From contig NZ_CP087134.1 in assembly GCF_020911925.1 (NCBI RefSeq), positions 2,728,001 to 2,792,000 of the forward strand: a stretch of 64,000 nt of DNA, in the 5' to 3' direction. Made by a program: the position numbers and the translations under genes. Source of the stretch: Flavobacterium cupriresistens. Lineage in GTDB: Bacteria > Bacteroidota > Bacteroidia > Flavobacteriales > Flavobacteriaceae. Below the pieces are notes generated by a model, which saw nothing but the letters and a program-made list of their open reading frames with translations, did no database searches and was not told the origin of the DNA. Below are positions 1 to 9,252 of the stretch, in pieces. Within the stretch, counting starts at the first letter, position 1. The number at the start of each line of letters is the position of its first letter.

Positions 1-787
1 TTTTTGTGTAAATAGCTTTAATAATCCCAATTAAACCTGCTTTTTTTAAAAATAAGTAGATTAAAGTTAGTTTAGCATCTTTGTAAGCTAACTTTTGAGA
101 GTTTATTAAGGTATATAAAGTAGTTACAGCTGTTTCTGTTTTTGCTATAAAATCTTTGCTGGATTCAGTATTGTCATGTATTAGTGGATTTTCAATATGA
201 TGTATGGGTACAGAATTCAACTGTAGGTTTTTTATGAAAACTAAATCTTCATAACCATATTCAGTAATGAATTCGGGGAATGGGTATTTTAAAAGGATAT
301 CTTTTCTTAAAACTAAATTCCAGGTAAAAACAAAATCGTAATTATTTTTAAGTCTGTGTTTTAGAGACTTGGTTTCTCGGTACAAGCCATATTTCCATCG
401 AAGTTTTTTTTCTTTCGGAGGAATACTATCAGTGTATTTAACACCGCCAAAAATTATTGTAGTTGATCTTGAGAGTAACACAACATAGTTTTTCAGATAT
501 AATTTAGTACAAGGGAAACTATCCGCTTCCAAAATTAAAACATATTCGTATTTTGATTTTGAGCATAACAAATTAATGTTTTTTCCTCTGCCTAAATTTT
601 GGTGGTTTATAGAATAACTACAATTTTGCAATGCAGTTATTGCCGTATTTTCGATAATAAATTTTTGACTTAAATCATCTTGCACTAAGATCTCATATTT
701 GATTCCTAAAGCATCAGCCAGTTGTTTGATTTCTAAAACAAGTGGATAAACGTTATAATTGTAAACCGGAATAAGTATCGACAGCAT
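1..787 (-). CDS. Family 2 glycosyltransferase, C-terminus cut by window edge
   Basis: The frame opens at an ATG at 787 and stays open to the left edge, giving 262 visible residues. The N-terminus SILIPVYNYN (residues 3-12) is the usual start of a GT-A fold family 2 glycosyltransferase. LEADS (86-90) sits where the metal/nucleotide-binding acidic motif is expected, and GYED (178-181) matches the acceptor-side ED motif of the family. Such enzymes transfer a sugar from a nucleotide donor during glycan or exopolysaccharide assembly at the cytoplasmic membrane. The sugar and acceptor cannot be read from the sequence. It is divergent from the methyltransferase gene that starts 109 bases away, so the two may belong to a larger polysaccharide locus extending left. 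Family assignment is firm; specificity is unknown. Confidence 0.85.
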   Translation of the reverse strand, partial: MLSILIPVYNYNVYPLVLEIKQLADALGIKYEILVQDDLSQKFIIENTAITALQNCSYSINHQNLGRGKNINLLCSKSKYEYVLILEADSFPCTKLYLKNYVVLLSRSTTIIFGGVKYTDSIPPKEKKLRWKYGLYRETKSLKHRLKNNYDFVFTWNLVLRKDILLKYPFPEFITEYGYEDLVFIKNLQLNSVPIHHIENPLIHDNTESSKDFIAKTETAVTTLYTLINSQKLAYKDAKLTLIYLFLKKAGLIGIIKAIYTK

Positions 788-895
788 GAAAAAAATCTTC
801 TTTAATTATTATTGTAAAGAAAATGTTTTTTATTAAACGATTTCTTATGTTTACAAAATTGATTTCAAAGTTCTGAAAAAAAAATAAAACATCAA

Positions 896-1729
896 ATGAA
901 TCTAAGATCTGTTTATTATACAATTTCACCAAAATCGAGACTTCTGGTTAGAAAAATATACTATTTTCCAATAGATTTTTTTGATTTACTTAGAGGCCGT
1001 AAGAATAAGTTTGTTCCAAATAAAGGAGATATTTTTATTGGCTCGGGTGATTTTGTTGCTCAGGGAAAACATCATTTAATGCTTTTAGAACAGTTAGCTT
1101 CTTTGCAATCTAATCATGCAGTCCTGGATATAGGTTGCGGCATTGGAAGAGCAGCCGTTCCATTGACACAATTTTTGAAGAATGAGGCTAAATATGAAGG
1201 TTTTGATGTGGTTAAAAAAGGAATTCTTTGGTGCAAAAAAAATATAACTAAAGATTTCCCTAATTTTAATTTCCAATACATTCCTTTAAATAACGATTTG
1301 TATTATTTAACAAGTCAAAAGGCTGAAAATTTTGTATTTCCATACCGTGACCATTCTTTTGATACGGTGTTTTTATTTTCAGTGTTCACACACATGCAGC
1401 CAGTCGAGGTTCAAAACTATCTCAATGAGATTAGTAGAGTATTAAAACCCGGAGGAAAATGTTTGTCTACATTTTTTATTTATAATGATGAAATAGAAAC
1501 TGCCATTTCAAAACAAAATTCGGCATTCAATTTTCCTTATAAAGAGGAAGGTTACAGACTTATGAATCAAAAAGTTCCTTCAGCAAACATAGCTTTCGAG
1601 GAAGAGTATTTATTGAATATGATTACTCAAAGTAATTTAAAATTAAAAAAGAAAATATATGGAAGCTGGGCAAACAGACAAAATAAAAATCTGTTTGACT
1701 ACCAGGACATTCTAATTCTCGAAAAATAA
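896..1729 (+). CDS. Class I SAM-dependent methyltransferase
   Basis: This 277-residue protein has the SAM-binding motif I VLDIGCGIG at residues 76-84. An SFDTVFLF segment near 154-161 corresponds to motif post-II/III, and LKPGG at 183-187 is the typical strand-turn of Methyltransf_11/25-type enzymes. The first 60 residues, rich in aromatic and basic residues, lie ahead of the Rossmann core and are not recognised. It presumably methylates a small molecule or sugar. Its neighbour on the other strand is a glycosyltransferase, which hints at a polysaccharide or glycolipid substrate, but that is inference. The stop lies 10 bases from the end of the convergent ABC ATPase gene. Confidence 0.8.
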   Translation: MNLRSVYYTISPKSRLLVRKIYYFPIDFFDLLRGRKNKFVPNKGDIFIGSGDFVAQGKHHLMLLEQLASLQSNHAVLDIGCGIGRAAVPLTQFLKNEAKYEGFDVVKKGILWCKKNITKDFPNFNFQYIPLNNDLYYLTSQKAENFVFPYRDHSFDTVFLFSVFTHMQPVEVQNYLNEISRVLKPGGKCLSTFFIYNDEIETAISKQNSAFNFPYKEEGYRLMNQKVPSANIAFEEEYLLNMITQSNLKLKKKIYGSWANRQNKNLFDYQDILILEK

Positions 1730-1739
1730 TTAAGCAAGT

Positions 1740-2423
1740 TTACACTGATCTTTGCACGACTTCAAAAATCCTCTCATCTTCACATTTTAATGTTTTCGAA
1801 GGGAATTTCATCAATAAAGCATAATCGTGAGTGGCCATGATAATCGTTTTACCGTTAGCATTGATTTTTTTCAATACCTCTAAAACCTCAGAACTTGTTT
1901 GTGGATCAAGGTTTCCGGTTGGTTCATCGGCCAAAATAAATTCAGGATCGTTTAGTAAAGCTCTTGCGATGGCAACACGTTGTTGTTCACCTCCCGAAAG
2001 TTGGTGTGGCATTTTGTTCACAAATTCCTTCATACCTACTTTGTCCAGAACTTCATCAATTTTGTGCTCCATTGCCTCTTTTTCATGCCAGCCCGTTGCT
2101 TTTAGAACAAAAAGCATATTGTCTTTTACAGAGCGGTCCGGTAGCAATTTGAAATCCTGAAATACGATTCCGATTTTACGTCTCAAAAACGGGATTTCGC
2201 TTTCTTTTAAAGCAGCCAAATCAAATTCAACAATGTGACCTTCTCCTTCGCTTAAAGGCAAATCACCGTATAAAGTTTTCATGAAGCTACTTTTTCCGGA
2301 ACCGGTTTTTCCAATTATGTAGATGAATTCTCCGTGTTGGACATCTAAATTAATATGAGATAAAATTTTTCTTCCTTCCTGATATATAGTTACTTCTTTA
2401 AGAGACAGTACGGTTTGTGACAT
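1740..2423 (-). CDS. ftsE: FtsE-type ABC transporter ATP-binding protein
   Basis: A 227-residue ABC ATPase. Walker [10 protein letters not shown] is at residues 38-46, the signature LSGGEQQR at 142-149, Walker B FILADEP at 162-168 and the switch His in MATHD near 199. The overall length and the [10 protein letters not shown] stretch match the FtsE/LolD/MacB group. FtsE is best supported because it is short, single-domain and resembles the cell-division ATP-binding proteins of Bacteroidota. FtsE pairs with the membrane protein FtsX and controls peptidoglycan hydrolases at division. No ftsX is next to it; in this phylum the two are often apart. LolD remains an alternative. Confidence 0.75.
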   Translation of the reverse strand: MSQTVLSLKEVTIYQEGRKILSHINLDVQHGEFIYIIGKTGSGKSSFMKTLYGDLPLSEGEGHIVEFDLAALKESEIPFLRRKIGIVFQDFKLLPDRSVKDNMLFVLKATGWHEKEAMEHKIDEVLDKVGMKEFVNKMPHQLSGGEQQRVAIARALLNDPEFILADEPTGNLDPQTSSEVLEVLKKINANGKTIIMATHDYALLMKFPSKTLKCEDERIFEVVQRSV

Positions 2424-2662
2424 AATAAATTGATTTGAATGGTAAAAGTAATAAGATAACGGTTGGATTCAAAATAAATTTTAATCATTTCTGAAGAAAA
2501 CGTTATAAAAAATAATAGTTTTAGAACATTTGAGAACCAATATTTTGAGGATTAATAAGCTGTTAAATAAGCACGATTAAAAAAAAGAATCATAATAAAA
2601 GATTGAAACGTTTCGTTATAAACGGTAGAAAATGATAAATTTGAATACTAAATAAAACTAAA

Positions 2663-5600
2663 ATGCGTAGACTTTCCTGGTTCTTTTTATTCCAAATTAT
2701 CCTTATTTCGACGACGGTTTCGGCACAAAAATCAGCTATTTATACCTACGATTTAAAGGATTTTGACAAAGCACTGGCTTTATACAAAGACAAACAATAT
2801 GCTTCGGCAAAACCTATTTTTGAATATGTAAAAAACAATGCAACGACAGAAGAAGTTCAGTCCGATTGTGCTTATTATATCGCCAACTGTGCCATTAGAA
2901 CCAATCAGCCGAATGCAGATGAACTGATGGAAAAGTTTGTAACCGATTATCCAACCAGTACTAAGCAGAATCAGGCTTATATTGAAGTTGCTCATTTTTT
3001 CTTTGAGCAGGGAAATTATCCAAAAGCGTTGCAATGGTTTGATAAAGTTGACGAAAGTTACATGAGCAAGTCTGATCTGGATAAGTTTAATTTTCAAAAA
3101 GGCTACAGCTATTTTAATGCTAAAAAGAAGAAGGAAGCCACCACGTATTTTAATAAAGTGGTTAATTCCGCCGAGTTTGGTTCTCAGGCCAAATATTACT
3201 TAGGATTTATGGCCTATGAAGGCGACGATTATAAAGAAGCAACCAAATATTTTGATGAGGTTTCAGGCGAAGAAAAGTACAAAGAAAAGCTTTCATACTA
3301 TCAGGCTGATATGAATTTTAAATTAGGAAATTTTCAAAAAGCAATTGATTTAGGGCAAAAAGCAATGAACAAATCAAATGAAATTGAAAAATCAGAATTG
3401 AATAAAATCATCGGAGAGTGTTATTTCAATCTAAAACAATACGACAAAGCGATTCCGTTTTTAGAAGAATACAAAGGAAAAAAAGGAAAGTGGAACAACA
3501 CCGATTTTTATCAATTAGGATATGCCTATTACGAGCAAAAAAACTACGAAAGTGCTATCTCTCAATTTAATAAAATTATTGAAGGAAAAGATTTCGTTGC
3601 ACAAAATGCCTACTATCATTTAGGTTTAAGTTACCTGAATACGGGTAAAAAACAAGAAGCTCTGAATGCTTTTAAAAACGCGTCTGAAATGGAGTTCAAT
3701 ACTCAAATTCAGGAAGATGCCGCTTTGAATTACGCTAAGTTGAGCTATGAAATCGGGAATGCATATCAAACGGTTCCGGGAATTTTGCTTGATTTTTTGA
3801 AAAAATACCCAAACAATTCCAGTAAAGGTGAAGTAGAAAAATTATTAGTTGATTCTTATATCTCTTCTAAAAATTATAAAGAAGCCTTGGTTTTATTAGA
3901 GAAAAACAGATCTGCGGAAAACAAACTAGCTTACCAAAAAGTGCTTTTTTATAGAGGTCTGGAATTGTATTCGGAATCCAATTATGCAGAAGCGTTAAAG
4001 ATGTTCAATACTGCGATCAAAGAGCAAAAGAATCCTGAGTTTACAGCACGTGCAACTTTCTGGAAGGCAGAATCAGAATATGTAACTGACGATTTTCAAT
4101 CGGCATTGTTGAGTTACAAACAATTTGCTGGTTTGGCGGGTGCTAAAACGACAGAAGAATACAAAAACATTAACTATAATATTGCTTACGCTTATTTTAA
4201 ACTAAAAGAGTACGATCAGGCCGGAAATTCTTTTCAAGCACAAATTGACAATTCAAAAGAAGACAAAGTACGTTTGAATGATTCGTATTTACGCTTAGGG
4301 GATTGCCGATTTGTAACTGCAAAATATGCTCCTGCGATGGAAGCTTATGCAAAAGCAATTGATGCAAAAGGCGTTGATGCCGATTATGCACAATATCAAA
4401 AAGCACTTTCGTATGGTTTTATGTCTAAAAACGACAAAAAAATCGAGGAACTGAATAATTTCCTGCTGATGTATAAAAAATCATCGTACCGAGATGATGT
4501 TTTATATGAATTGGGGAATACCTACGTTGCTCAGAAAAAGAATGATTTAGCGATTAAAACGTACGATCAGTTAATTTCTGAGTACAAAAACGGTTCGTTT
4601 ACTTCAAAATCTATTCTGAAACAAGGTCTGATTTATTACAATACAGATCGTGACGAACAGGCTTTAGTTAAATTTAAAAAAGTAGCGGCTGAATTTCCAA
4701 AAACATCAGAAGCTTTAGAAGCCGTTTCAACAGCAAGATTAATCTACGTTGACTCAGGAAAAGTAGATGAATATGCTACCTGGGTACGAACATTGGACTT
4801 TGTTGCGGTTACAGATGCAGAATTGGATAACGATACGTACGAAGGAGCTTTTAAACAGTACAGTCAAAATAACAGCAAAGCCGCTATTACAGGTCTTGCA
4901 GGTTACATCGCTAAATTTCCATCCGGGATTCATGCAGTGGAGGCTAATTTTCACGTAGCACAGTTGTATTATGCAGAAGGTTCCGAAAATAAATCGGTAG
5001 CCAATTACCAATATGTGATTGATCAGCCAAGAAATGAATTCACAGAACAGTCGTTAAGCCGATTGTCTCAGATTTTCTTGAAAGCAAAAGACTGTGACAA
5101 AGCAATTCCCGTATTGGTTCGTTTAGAGGACGAAGCCGACTTTCCTCAGAATAAAACTTTCGCTCAGGCGAATTTAATGAAGTGTTATTATGATAAAAAA
5201 GATTATAACAATTCGGTAGTTTATGCAGATAAGGTTTTGCAAAATCCAAAAGCTGATGCCAATGTAAAATCAGATGCACAAATTATTGTAGCACGTGCTG
5301 CCATGCAAACCGGAGATCAGGACAAAGCAAAAGCAGCGTATGCAAAATTGTCTGCAACATCAAAAGGAGAATTAGCAGCCGAAGCCTTGTATTATGATGC
5401 CTATTTTAAAACGAAAGAAGGCAAATTTGAAGCCTCAAATGTTTCCGTTCAGAAATTAGCCAAAAGCTACTCCGCTTATAAGTATTACGGAGCAAAGAGT
5501 TTGGTTTTGATGGCCGAAAATTTCTACGGATTAAAAGACAGTTATCAGGCGACTTATATTTTAGATAATGTAATTAACAATTTTACTGATTATCCGGATG

Positions 5601-5677
5601 TAGTAGAGGAAGCTAAAAAAGAACTAAGTGTTATTAAGTTAGAGGAGTCAAAAACAAATTCATCAATTACGAAATAG
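2663..5677 (+). CDS. Large exported tetratricopeptide-repeat protein
   Basis: A 1004-residue protein with an N-terminal signal peptide (MRRLSWFF to VSAQ, cleavage near residue 21), followed almost entirely by TPR units. Many repeats of the form YxxALxxFxxA...YxLGxxYxxxKxYxxAIxxF can be followed through the chain. It probably sits in the periplasm or on the outer-membrane inner face as a protein-interaction scaffold. It is followed by a PhzF isomerase and an outer-membrane barrel on the same strand, with repeat-filled spacers of about 120-130 bases between them. Proteins of this layout are widespread in Flavobacteriia, but their partner is not established to my knowledge. The start has good support because the signal peptide begins at it. 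A -7 promoter-like TAAATTTG lies at 2636-2643. Confidence 0.85.
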   Translation: MRRLSWFFLFQIILISTTVSAQKSAIYTYDLKDFDKALALYKDKQYASAKPIFEYVKNNATTEEVQSDCAYYIANCAIRTNQPNADELMEKFVTDYPTSTKQNQAYIEVAHFFFEQGNYPKALQWFDKVDESYMSKSDLDKFNFQKGYSYFNAKKKKEATTYFNKVVNSAEFGSQAKYYLGFMAYEGDDYKEATKYFDEVSGEEKYKEKLSYYQADMNFKLGNFQKAIDLGQKAMNKSNEIEKSELNKIIGECYFNLKQYDKAIPFLEEYKGKKGKWNNTDFYQLGYAYYEQKNYESAISQFNKIIEGKDFVAQNAYYHLGLSYLNTGKKQEALNAFKNASEMEFNTQIQEDAALNYAKLSYEIGNAYQTVPGILLDFLKKYPNNSSKGEVEKLLVDSYISSKNYKEALVLLEKNRSAENKLAYQKVLFYRGLELYSESNYAEALKMFNTAIKEQKNPEFTARATFWKAESEYVTDDFQSALLSYKQFAGLAGAKTTEEYKNINYNIAYAYFKLKEYDQAGNSFQAQIDNSKEDKVRLNDSYLRLGDCRFVTAKYAPAMEAYAKAIDAKGVDADYAQYQKALSYGFMSKNDKKIEELNNFLLMYKKSSYRDDVLYELGNTYVAQKKNDLAIKTYDQLISEYKNGSFTSKSILKQGLIYYNTDRDEQALVKFKKVAAEFPKTSEALEAVSTARLIYVDSGKVDEYATWVRTLDFVAVTDAELDNDTYEGAFKQYSQNNSKAAITGLAGYIAKFPSGIHAVEANFHVAQLYYAEGSENKSVANYQYVIDQPRNEFTEQSLSRLSQIFLKAKDCDKAIPVLVRLEDEADFPQNKTFAQANLMKCYYDKKDYNNSVVYADKVLQNPKADANVKSDAQIIVARAAMQTGDQDKAKAAYAKLSATSKGELAAEALYYDAYFKTKEGKFEASNVSVQKLAKSYSAYKYYGAKSLVLMAENFYGLKDSYQATYILDNVINNFTDYPDVVEEAKKELSVIKLEESKTNSSITK

Positions 5678-5685
5678 TTTTTTTA

Positions 5686-5800
5686 GGTGAGATGTTGAAT
5701 GTGAGATGTTAAAAGTTAAAAGTGAAATGTTTTCCATTTTACAACTCACAAAATACATTTTACAATTCACAAATCACAAAGTACATCTCACAAAATAGAT
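5686..5800. repeat. Intergenic repeat block with inverted GTGAGATGT/ACATCTCAC ends
   Basis: The spacer after the TPR gene is built from short related words. GTGAGATGTT appears twice at the left, followed by AAGTGAAATG. ACAACTCAC, ACAATTCAC and ACATCTCAC appear at the right as the reverse complements. The block can fold as one imperfect long hairpin. No reading frame of note is present. It resembles other flavobacterial intergenic palindromes and a similar block follows the next gene. Confidence 0.6.
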
Positions 5801-5809
5801 TTTACAAAC

Positions 5810-6673
5810 ATGACTTTACCATTTTATATTATTGATGTTTTTGCTGAAAAAAAATACGCCGGAAATCAGTTGGCGGTTTTTTTAGAGGCGGGTAATCTTA
5901 GTTCGGAAGAAATGCAAAAAATAGCCAAAGAGATAAATTTCGCTGAAAGCACTTTTATTACAAAGCTTGATTTTGAAAACAATAAAGCAGAGATTAAAAT
6001 TTTTACGCCGGCACACGAAATGAAGTTTGCCGGACATCCGATTATTGGAACTTCTTGGGTGTTGATGCATAAAATATTCCAAAATGCTCCTGAAGCAATT
6101 ACACTTCAGGTTCCGATTGGTGAAATTCCGATTCATAAAACGGAGGATTTGATTTGGTTAAAAGCAGCTCAACCGGAGTTTTTAGAGGCGTTTGATAAGG
6201 AAGGTTTTTTATCCTTCAGTAATCTGAAAAGTGATGACTTTTATGTGCAATACCCAATTCAGGAAGTGACAACGGGAAGTGCTTTTGTAATTGTTCCTTT
6301 AAAAAACACAGAAGTCTTAAAAGCTTTGGTTCTCGATAAAGATAAAATGAACGATTGGCTGATAAAGAATTGCAAAACAAACCACAGGGCTCTTTATTTT
6401 TATGTTTGGGAAGATTCAAAAATAATAAGCAGAATGTTATGCGTAGAACACAACCAATTGGTTGAAGATGCTGCAACGGGAAGTGCCAGTACGTGTTTAC
6501 AGGCTTTTCTTTTAAAATACCACTCGGCTAAGATTGAAACAATAAATCAGCAGGGGGATTATATAAACCGTCCGTCGCAGATTTATTTTAAAGGAGCATT
6601 AACAGAAGATAATTTTGCCATACAAATTGGAGGCAAAAGTCAGTTTATCGCCAAGGGTGATTGGGAAGTTTAG
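5810..6673 (+). CDS. PhzF-family isomerase/epimerase-like protein
   Basis: A 287-residue protein of the PhzF/YddE family, which has the diaminopimelate-epimerase fold. The catalytic Glu is in NFAEST (E46), the substrate loop GHPIIGT is at 75-81 and the second conserved loop EDAATGSAS is near residue 220. Length equals the family norm. PhzF itself isomerises a phenazine precursor, but most family members occur in genomes without phenazine genes and have unknown substrates; none of the other phz genes is here. It is cytosolic. The gene lies between an exported TPR protein and a barrel protein, and is flanked on both sides by similar palindromic repeats. Family is certain, function is not. Confidence 0.88.
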   Translation: MTLPFYIIDVFAEKKYAGNQLAVFLEAGNLSSEEMQKIAKEINFAESTFITKLDFENNKAEIKIFTPAHEMKFAGHPIIGTSWVLMHKIFQNAPEAITLQVPIGEIPIHKTEDLIWLKAAQPEFLEAFDKEGFLSFSNLKSDDFYVQYPIQEVTTGSAFVIVPLKNTEVLKALVLDKDKMNDWLIKNCKTNHRALYFYVWEDSKIISRMLCVEHNQLVEDAATGSASTCLQAFLLKYHSAKIETINQQGDYINRPSQIYFKGALTEDNFAIQIGGKSQFIAKGDWEV

Positions 6674-6698
6674 AATAGAAAGATAAATTAAGAAATAA

Positions 6699-6790
6699 GA
6701 TAATGTAAAATGTAATTTGTGAAAAGTGAAATGTAAAATGCCTTAAAAAGACCTTTTACATTTTACGAAAACACCTTTTACAAAATAAGA
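6699..6790. repeat. Intergenic repeat block, inverted AATGTAAAATG/CATTTTACA words
   Basis: This spacer holds AATGTAAAATG twice on the left and CCTTTTACATTTTACG and CACCTTTTACA on the right, giving an imperfect hairpin. It shares vocabulary (GTGAAATG, TTTTAC) with the block at 5686-5800. No coding potential is evident. Confidence 0.55.
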
Positions 6791-6795
6791 GAAAT

Positions 6796-8550
6796 ATGAA
6801 AATTAATTTCCAGAATAAATCCATCATTTTGATAATGCTGTTTGCTTTTCAGCTTTCCTTTTCGCAGAAGAAAGAGGAGAGCATTGGGACAGAAACGGTA
6901 AATGTTGTAAAACCTTATTCACCAACCATTTCGGATGCCTTTAAAGTAAAAGAAACTCCTTCGCTTGACGATTCAGGAAATCAACCTAAAGAAACGATCA
7001 AATACAGTATTTTATCGGTTCCGGTGGCTTCGACTTTTACACCCTCAAAAGGAAAAGCAGAAGGGGTTGAAAAATCAAAACAAGAACGTTTATTCAGTAA
7101 TTACGCCACTGTTGGAGTTGGAAATTATGGAACTCTAAACGGGGAATTGTTTGTAACGCAGGATCTGGGAAACAGCGATTATATTACTGGAATGTTTCGC
7201 CATCATTCTTCTCAGGGAGGTATCAAGGATATAGAATTAAATGATGAATTTTACGACACAGCCTTAAATGTTGGGTATGGTGTTGACAATCGCGATATGT
7301 CCTGGGCGGTAGATTTAGGATACCAGAATCAAATATACAATTGGTACGGTTTACCTGCCGAATTTGGTGCGACATTGCTTCCGGGTGAGCGTTTTGATTT
7401 AGTGAATAAAATGAATCCAAATCATTCTTATAATACCATTTCTTTAGGTGGAAATATTGAATTTAATGAAGGCATTTTTAGCAAAGTAAAAGCAAGGTTT
7501 ACTAATTTCTCAGATAGTTTTTCTTCTTCTGAAAACCGGTTTTATGTAAAGCCGTCGTTTAAAGTAGAGGTAATGGATCAATCTATAAATACAAATGTTA
7601 TTATTGATCATGTAAGCGGCTCGTTCGAAAATAATTATGCCCGTGATAATACGAAGCCTTTAAAATACAGCCTTACCAATTTTGGAATTGAACCTAGTTT
7701 TGTGATTCTGGAAAATGATTGGACCTTGGAATTAGGAGCCGGAATATTTTATGGTTTAGATTCTGAAAACAGTGGAAATAAGTTTTATCTGTATCCAAAA
7801 GTAAATGCTTCGTATAAATTAGTAGGGGATTTGATGATTTTTTATACGGGAGTAAATGGTGGACTAAATCAGAATTCCTATGCTGATTTTGTGACCGAAA
7901 ATCCGTTTTTATCACCAACGCTCGCTGTGAAACCTACAAACAATCAATACACTGTTTTTGCAGGTTTAAAAGGAAAATTGGCTAATAATATCAATTACAA
8001 CATTACAGGATCTTATTTGAATGAAAAAGACAGAGCCTTGTTTAAAAGTAATGATTATACAGAAGTTATCTCAAATGAAAACTATGCTTACGGAAACTCT
8101 TTTGGAGTGGTTTATCAGGACCTGAGAACATTCCGTTTTTATGGAGAATTAAAAGCTGATTTTTCCGAGAATGTCAGTTTTGGAATCAATGGAACTTTCA
8201 ATAGTTACAAAAATGACGGCCAATTAGAAGCATGGAATTTACCAACGGTTAAATTGAGTTCTAATCTGGATGTTACTATTACAAAACAGTGGTACGCCGG
8301 TTTAAATGTTTTTTATGTGGGAGATCGTAAAGACATGCAGACTAATTTGACTATTGCACCCGTTGCAACTCCGGTTACTTTAAAAAGCTATTTTGATGCC
8401 AATGCTCACGTAGGGTATAAGTTCAGCGAACGTTTGACTTTCTTTTTGAAACTTAATAATATTGGTAATCAGGCCTATGAAAAATGGCTAAATTATCCGG
8501 TGCAGGGCTTCCAGGTTTTAGGAGGAGGAAATTATAAGTTCGACTTTTAA
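6796..8550 (+). CDS. TonB-receptor-like outer-membrane barrel without evident plug domain
   Basis: A 584-residue protein with a signal peptide (cleavage near FSFSQ, residue 23). It then has a segment with VNVVKPYSPTISDAF and a long run of alternating amphipathic strands ending in GGNYKFDF, the C-terminal aromatic typical of barrel insertion by BAM. The barrel region resembles the last two-thirds of TonB-dependent receptors. I find no recognisable plug: no RG, GG or IEVLRGP-type motif precedes the barrel. It is therefore shorter than the usual 700-1000 residues. It may be a porin-like or structural barrel acting with the TPR protein upstream. Substrate unknown. Confidence 0.8.
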   Translation: MKINFQNKSIILIMLFAFQLSFSQKKEESIGTETVNVVKPYSPTISDAFKVKETPSLDDSGNQPKETIKYSILSVPVASTFTPSKGKAEGVEKSKQERLFSNYATVGVGNYGTLNGELFVTQDLGNSDYITGMFRHHSSQGGIKDIELNDEFYDTALNVGYGVDNRDMSWAVDLGYQNQIYNWYGLPAEFGATLLPGERFDLVNKMNPNHSYNTISLGGNIEFNEGIFSKVKARFTNFSDSFSSSENRFYVKPSFKVEVMDQSINTNVIIDHVSGSFENNYARDNTKPLKYSLTNFGIEPSFVILENDWTLELGAGIFYGLDSENSGNKFYLYPKVNASYKLVGDLMIFYTGVNGGLNQNSYADFVTENPFLSPTLAVKPTNNQYTVFAGLKGKLANNINYNITGSYLNEKDRALFKSNDYTEVISNENYAYGNSFGVVYQDLRTFRFYGELKADFSENVSFGINGTFNSYKNDGQLEAWNLPTVKLSSNLDVTITKQWYAGLNVFYVGDRKDMQTNLTIAPVATPVTLKSYFDANAHVGYKFSERLTFFLKLNNIGNQAYEKWLNYPVQGFQVLGGGNYKFDF

Positions 8551-8560
8551 GTATAGTGGG

Positions 8561-8729
8561 TTAACCGCAAGGTGCGCGAAGGTTTACGCAAGGAACGCGA
8601 AGTTTTTTTAGCCACGAATTAACGAATTATTCTTTAATGATATTCGTTAATTCGCGGCTAATTTTTTTTAGAAATAAAATGAGATTAATTTGCGATCTTT
8701 GCGTAAACCTTCGCGTACCTTGCGGTTAA
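8561..8729. repeat. Nested pair of intergenic inverted repeats
   Basis: The outer arms 8561-8591 and 8699-8729 are inverted copies matching at 30 of 31 positions (core GCGTAAACCTTCGCG). Inside them a second pair, 8608-8627 and 8642-8661, matches at 19 of 20 (core CGAATTAACGAAT). The whole could form a long cruciform or a hairpin in RNA. It lies between the barrel gene and the GreA-like gene. Such palindromes are typical of flavobacterial intergenic repeats; none of them codes for protein. Confidence 0.8.
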
Positions 8730-8781
8730 ACAAAAATCTTAGCAACTTAGAACCTCAGTAACTTAGCCCCTCAAAAAAAAA

Positions 8782-9231
8782 ATGACTTTCAAAGAAAAAA
8801 TATATTCCCATTATCTACAAATGGTTCAGGACCGCATTGATGTTTTTAGAGACATGATTTCGGCCTTGACCGAAGATTCTAAAAACGATGCAAAAGGATC
8901 AGCCGGCGATAAACACGAAACCGCTTTGTCGATGATGCATATTGAGCAAGAGAAGTTAACGAATAAACTAAAAGAAGCCATAACCCAAAAAGCCGTTTTA
9001 GATAAAATTGAAGCATCAAAAAGTACAGAAAATATAGTTTTAGGGAGTTTGGTAAAGGCTAACGGAATTTATTTATACCTCAGTGTAGCACTTCCTAAAA
9101 TTACAATTGATGGTATAAACGTTATTGCACTTTCGCCTCAATCTCCGTTGGGGAATCATTTAATGGGTAATAAAGTAGGGTTTGAATTTGAGATTAATAA
9201 AACACATTATACTATTGAAAGTGTTTTGTAA
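8782..9231 (+). CDS. GreA/GreB-like protein
   Basis: A 149-residue protein with a helical N-terminal half (about 1-82) containing SAGDKHETALSMMHIEQEKL, and a C-terminal half with SPLGNHLMGNKVG at 121-133. The two parts match the coiled-coil domain and the FKBP-like domain of GreA/GreB transcript cleavage factors. From memory, close flavobacterial relatives are often labelled 3-oxoacyl-ACP synthase, which nothing in the sequence supports: it is far too short and has no Cys-His-His active site. The acidic tip of the coiled coil needed for transcript cleavage is only partly recognisable (TEDSKNDA near 30-37), so it may bind RNA polymerase without cleavage activity. It stands alone. Confidence 0.65.
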   Translation: MTFKEKIYSHYLQMVQDRIDVFRDMISALTEDSKNDAKGSAGDKHETALSMMHIEQEKLTNKLKEAITQKAVLDKIEASKSTENIVLGSLVKANGIYLYLSVALPKITIDGINVIALSPQSPLGNHLMGNKVGFEFEINKTHYTIESVL

Positions 9232-9252
9232 TTAATTTAAAAGAAGAAAGTT

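Noticed and set aside
5810..6673. Phenazine biosynthesis
   Set aside because: Only a PhzF-family protein is present, and this family is widespread without phenazine synthesis; no other phz genes are seen.
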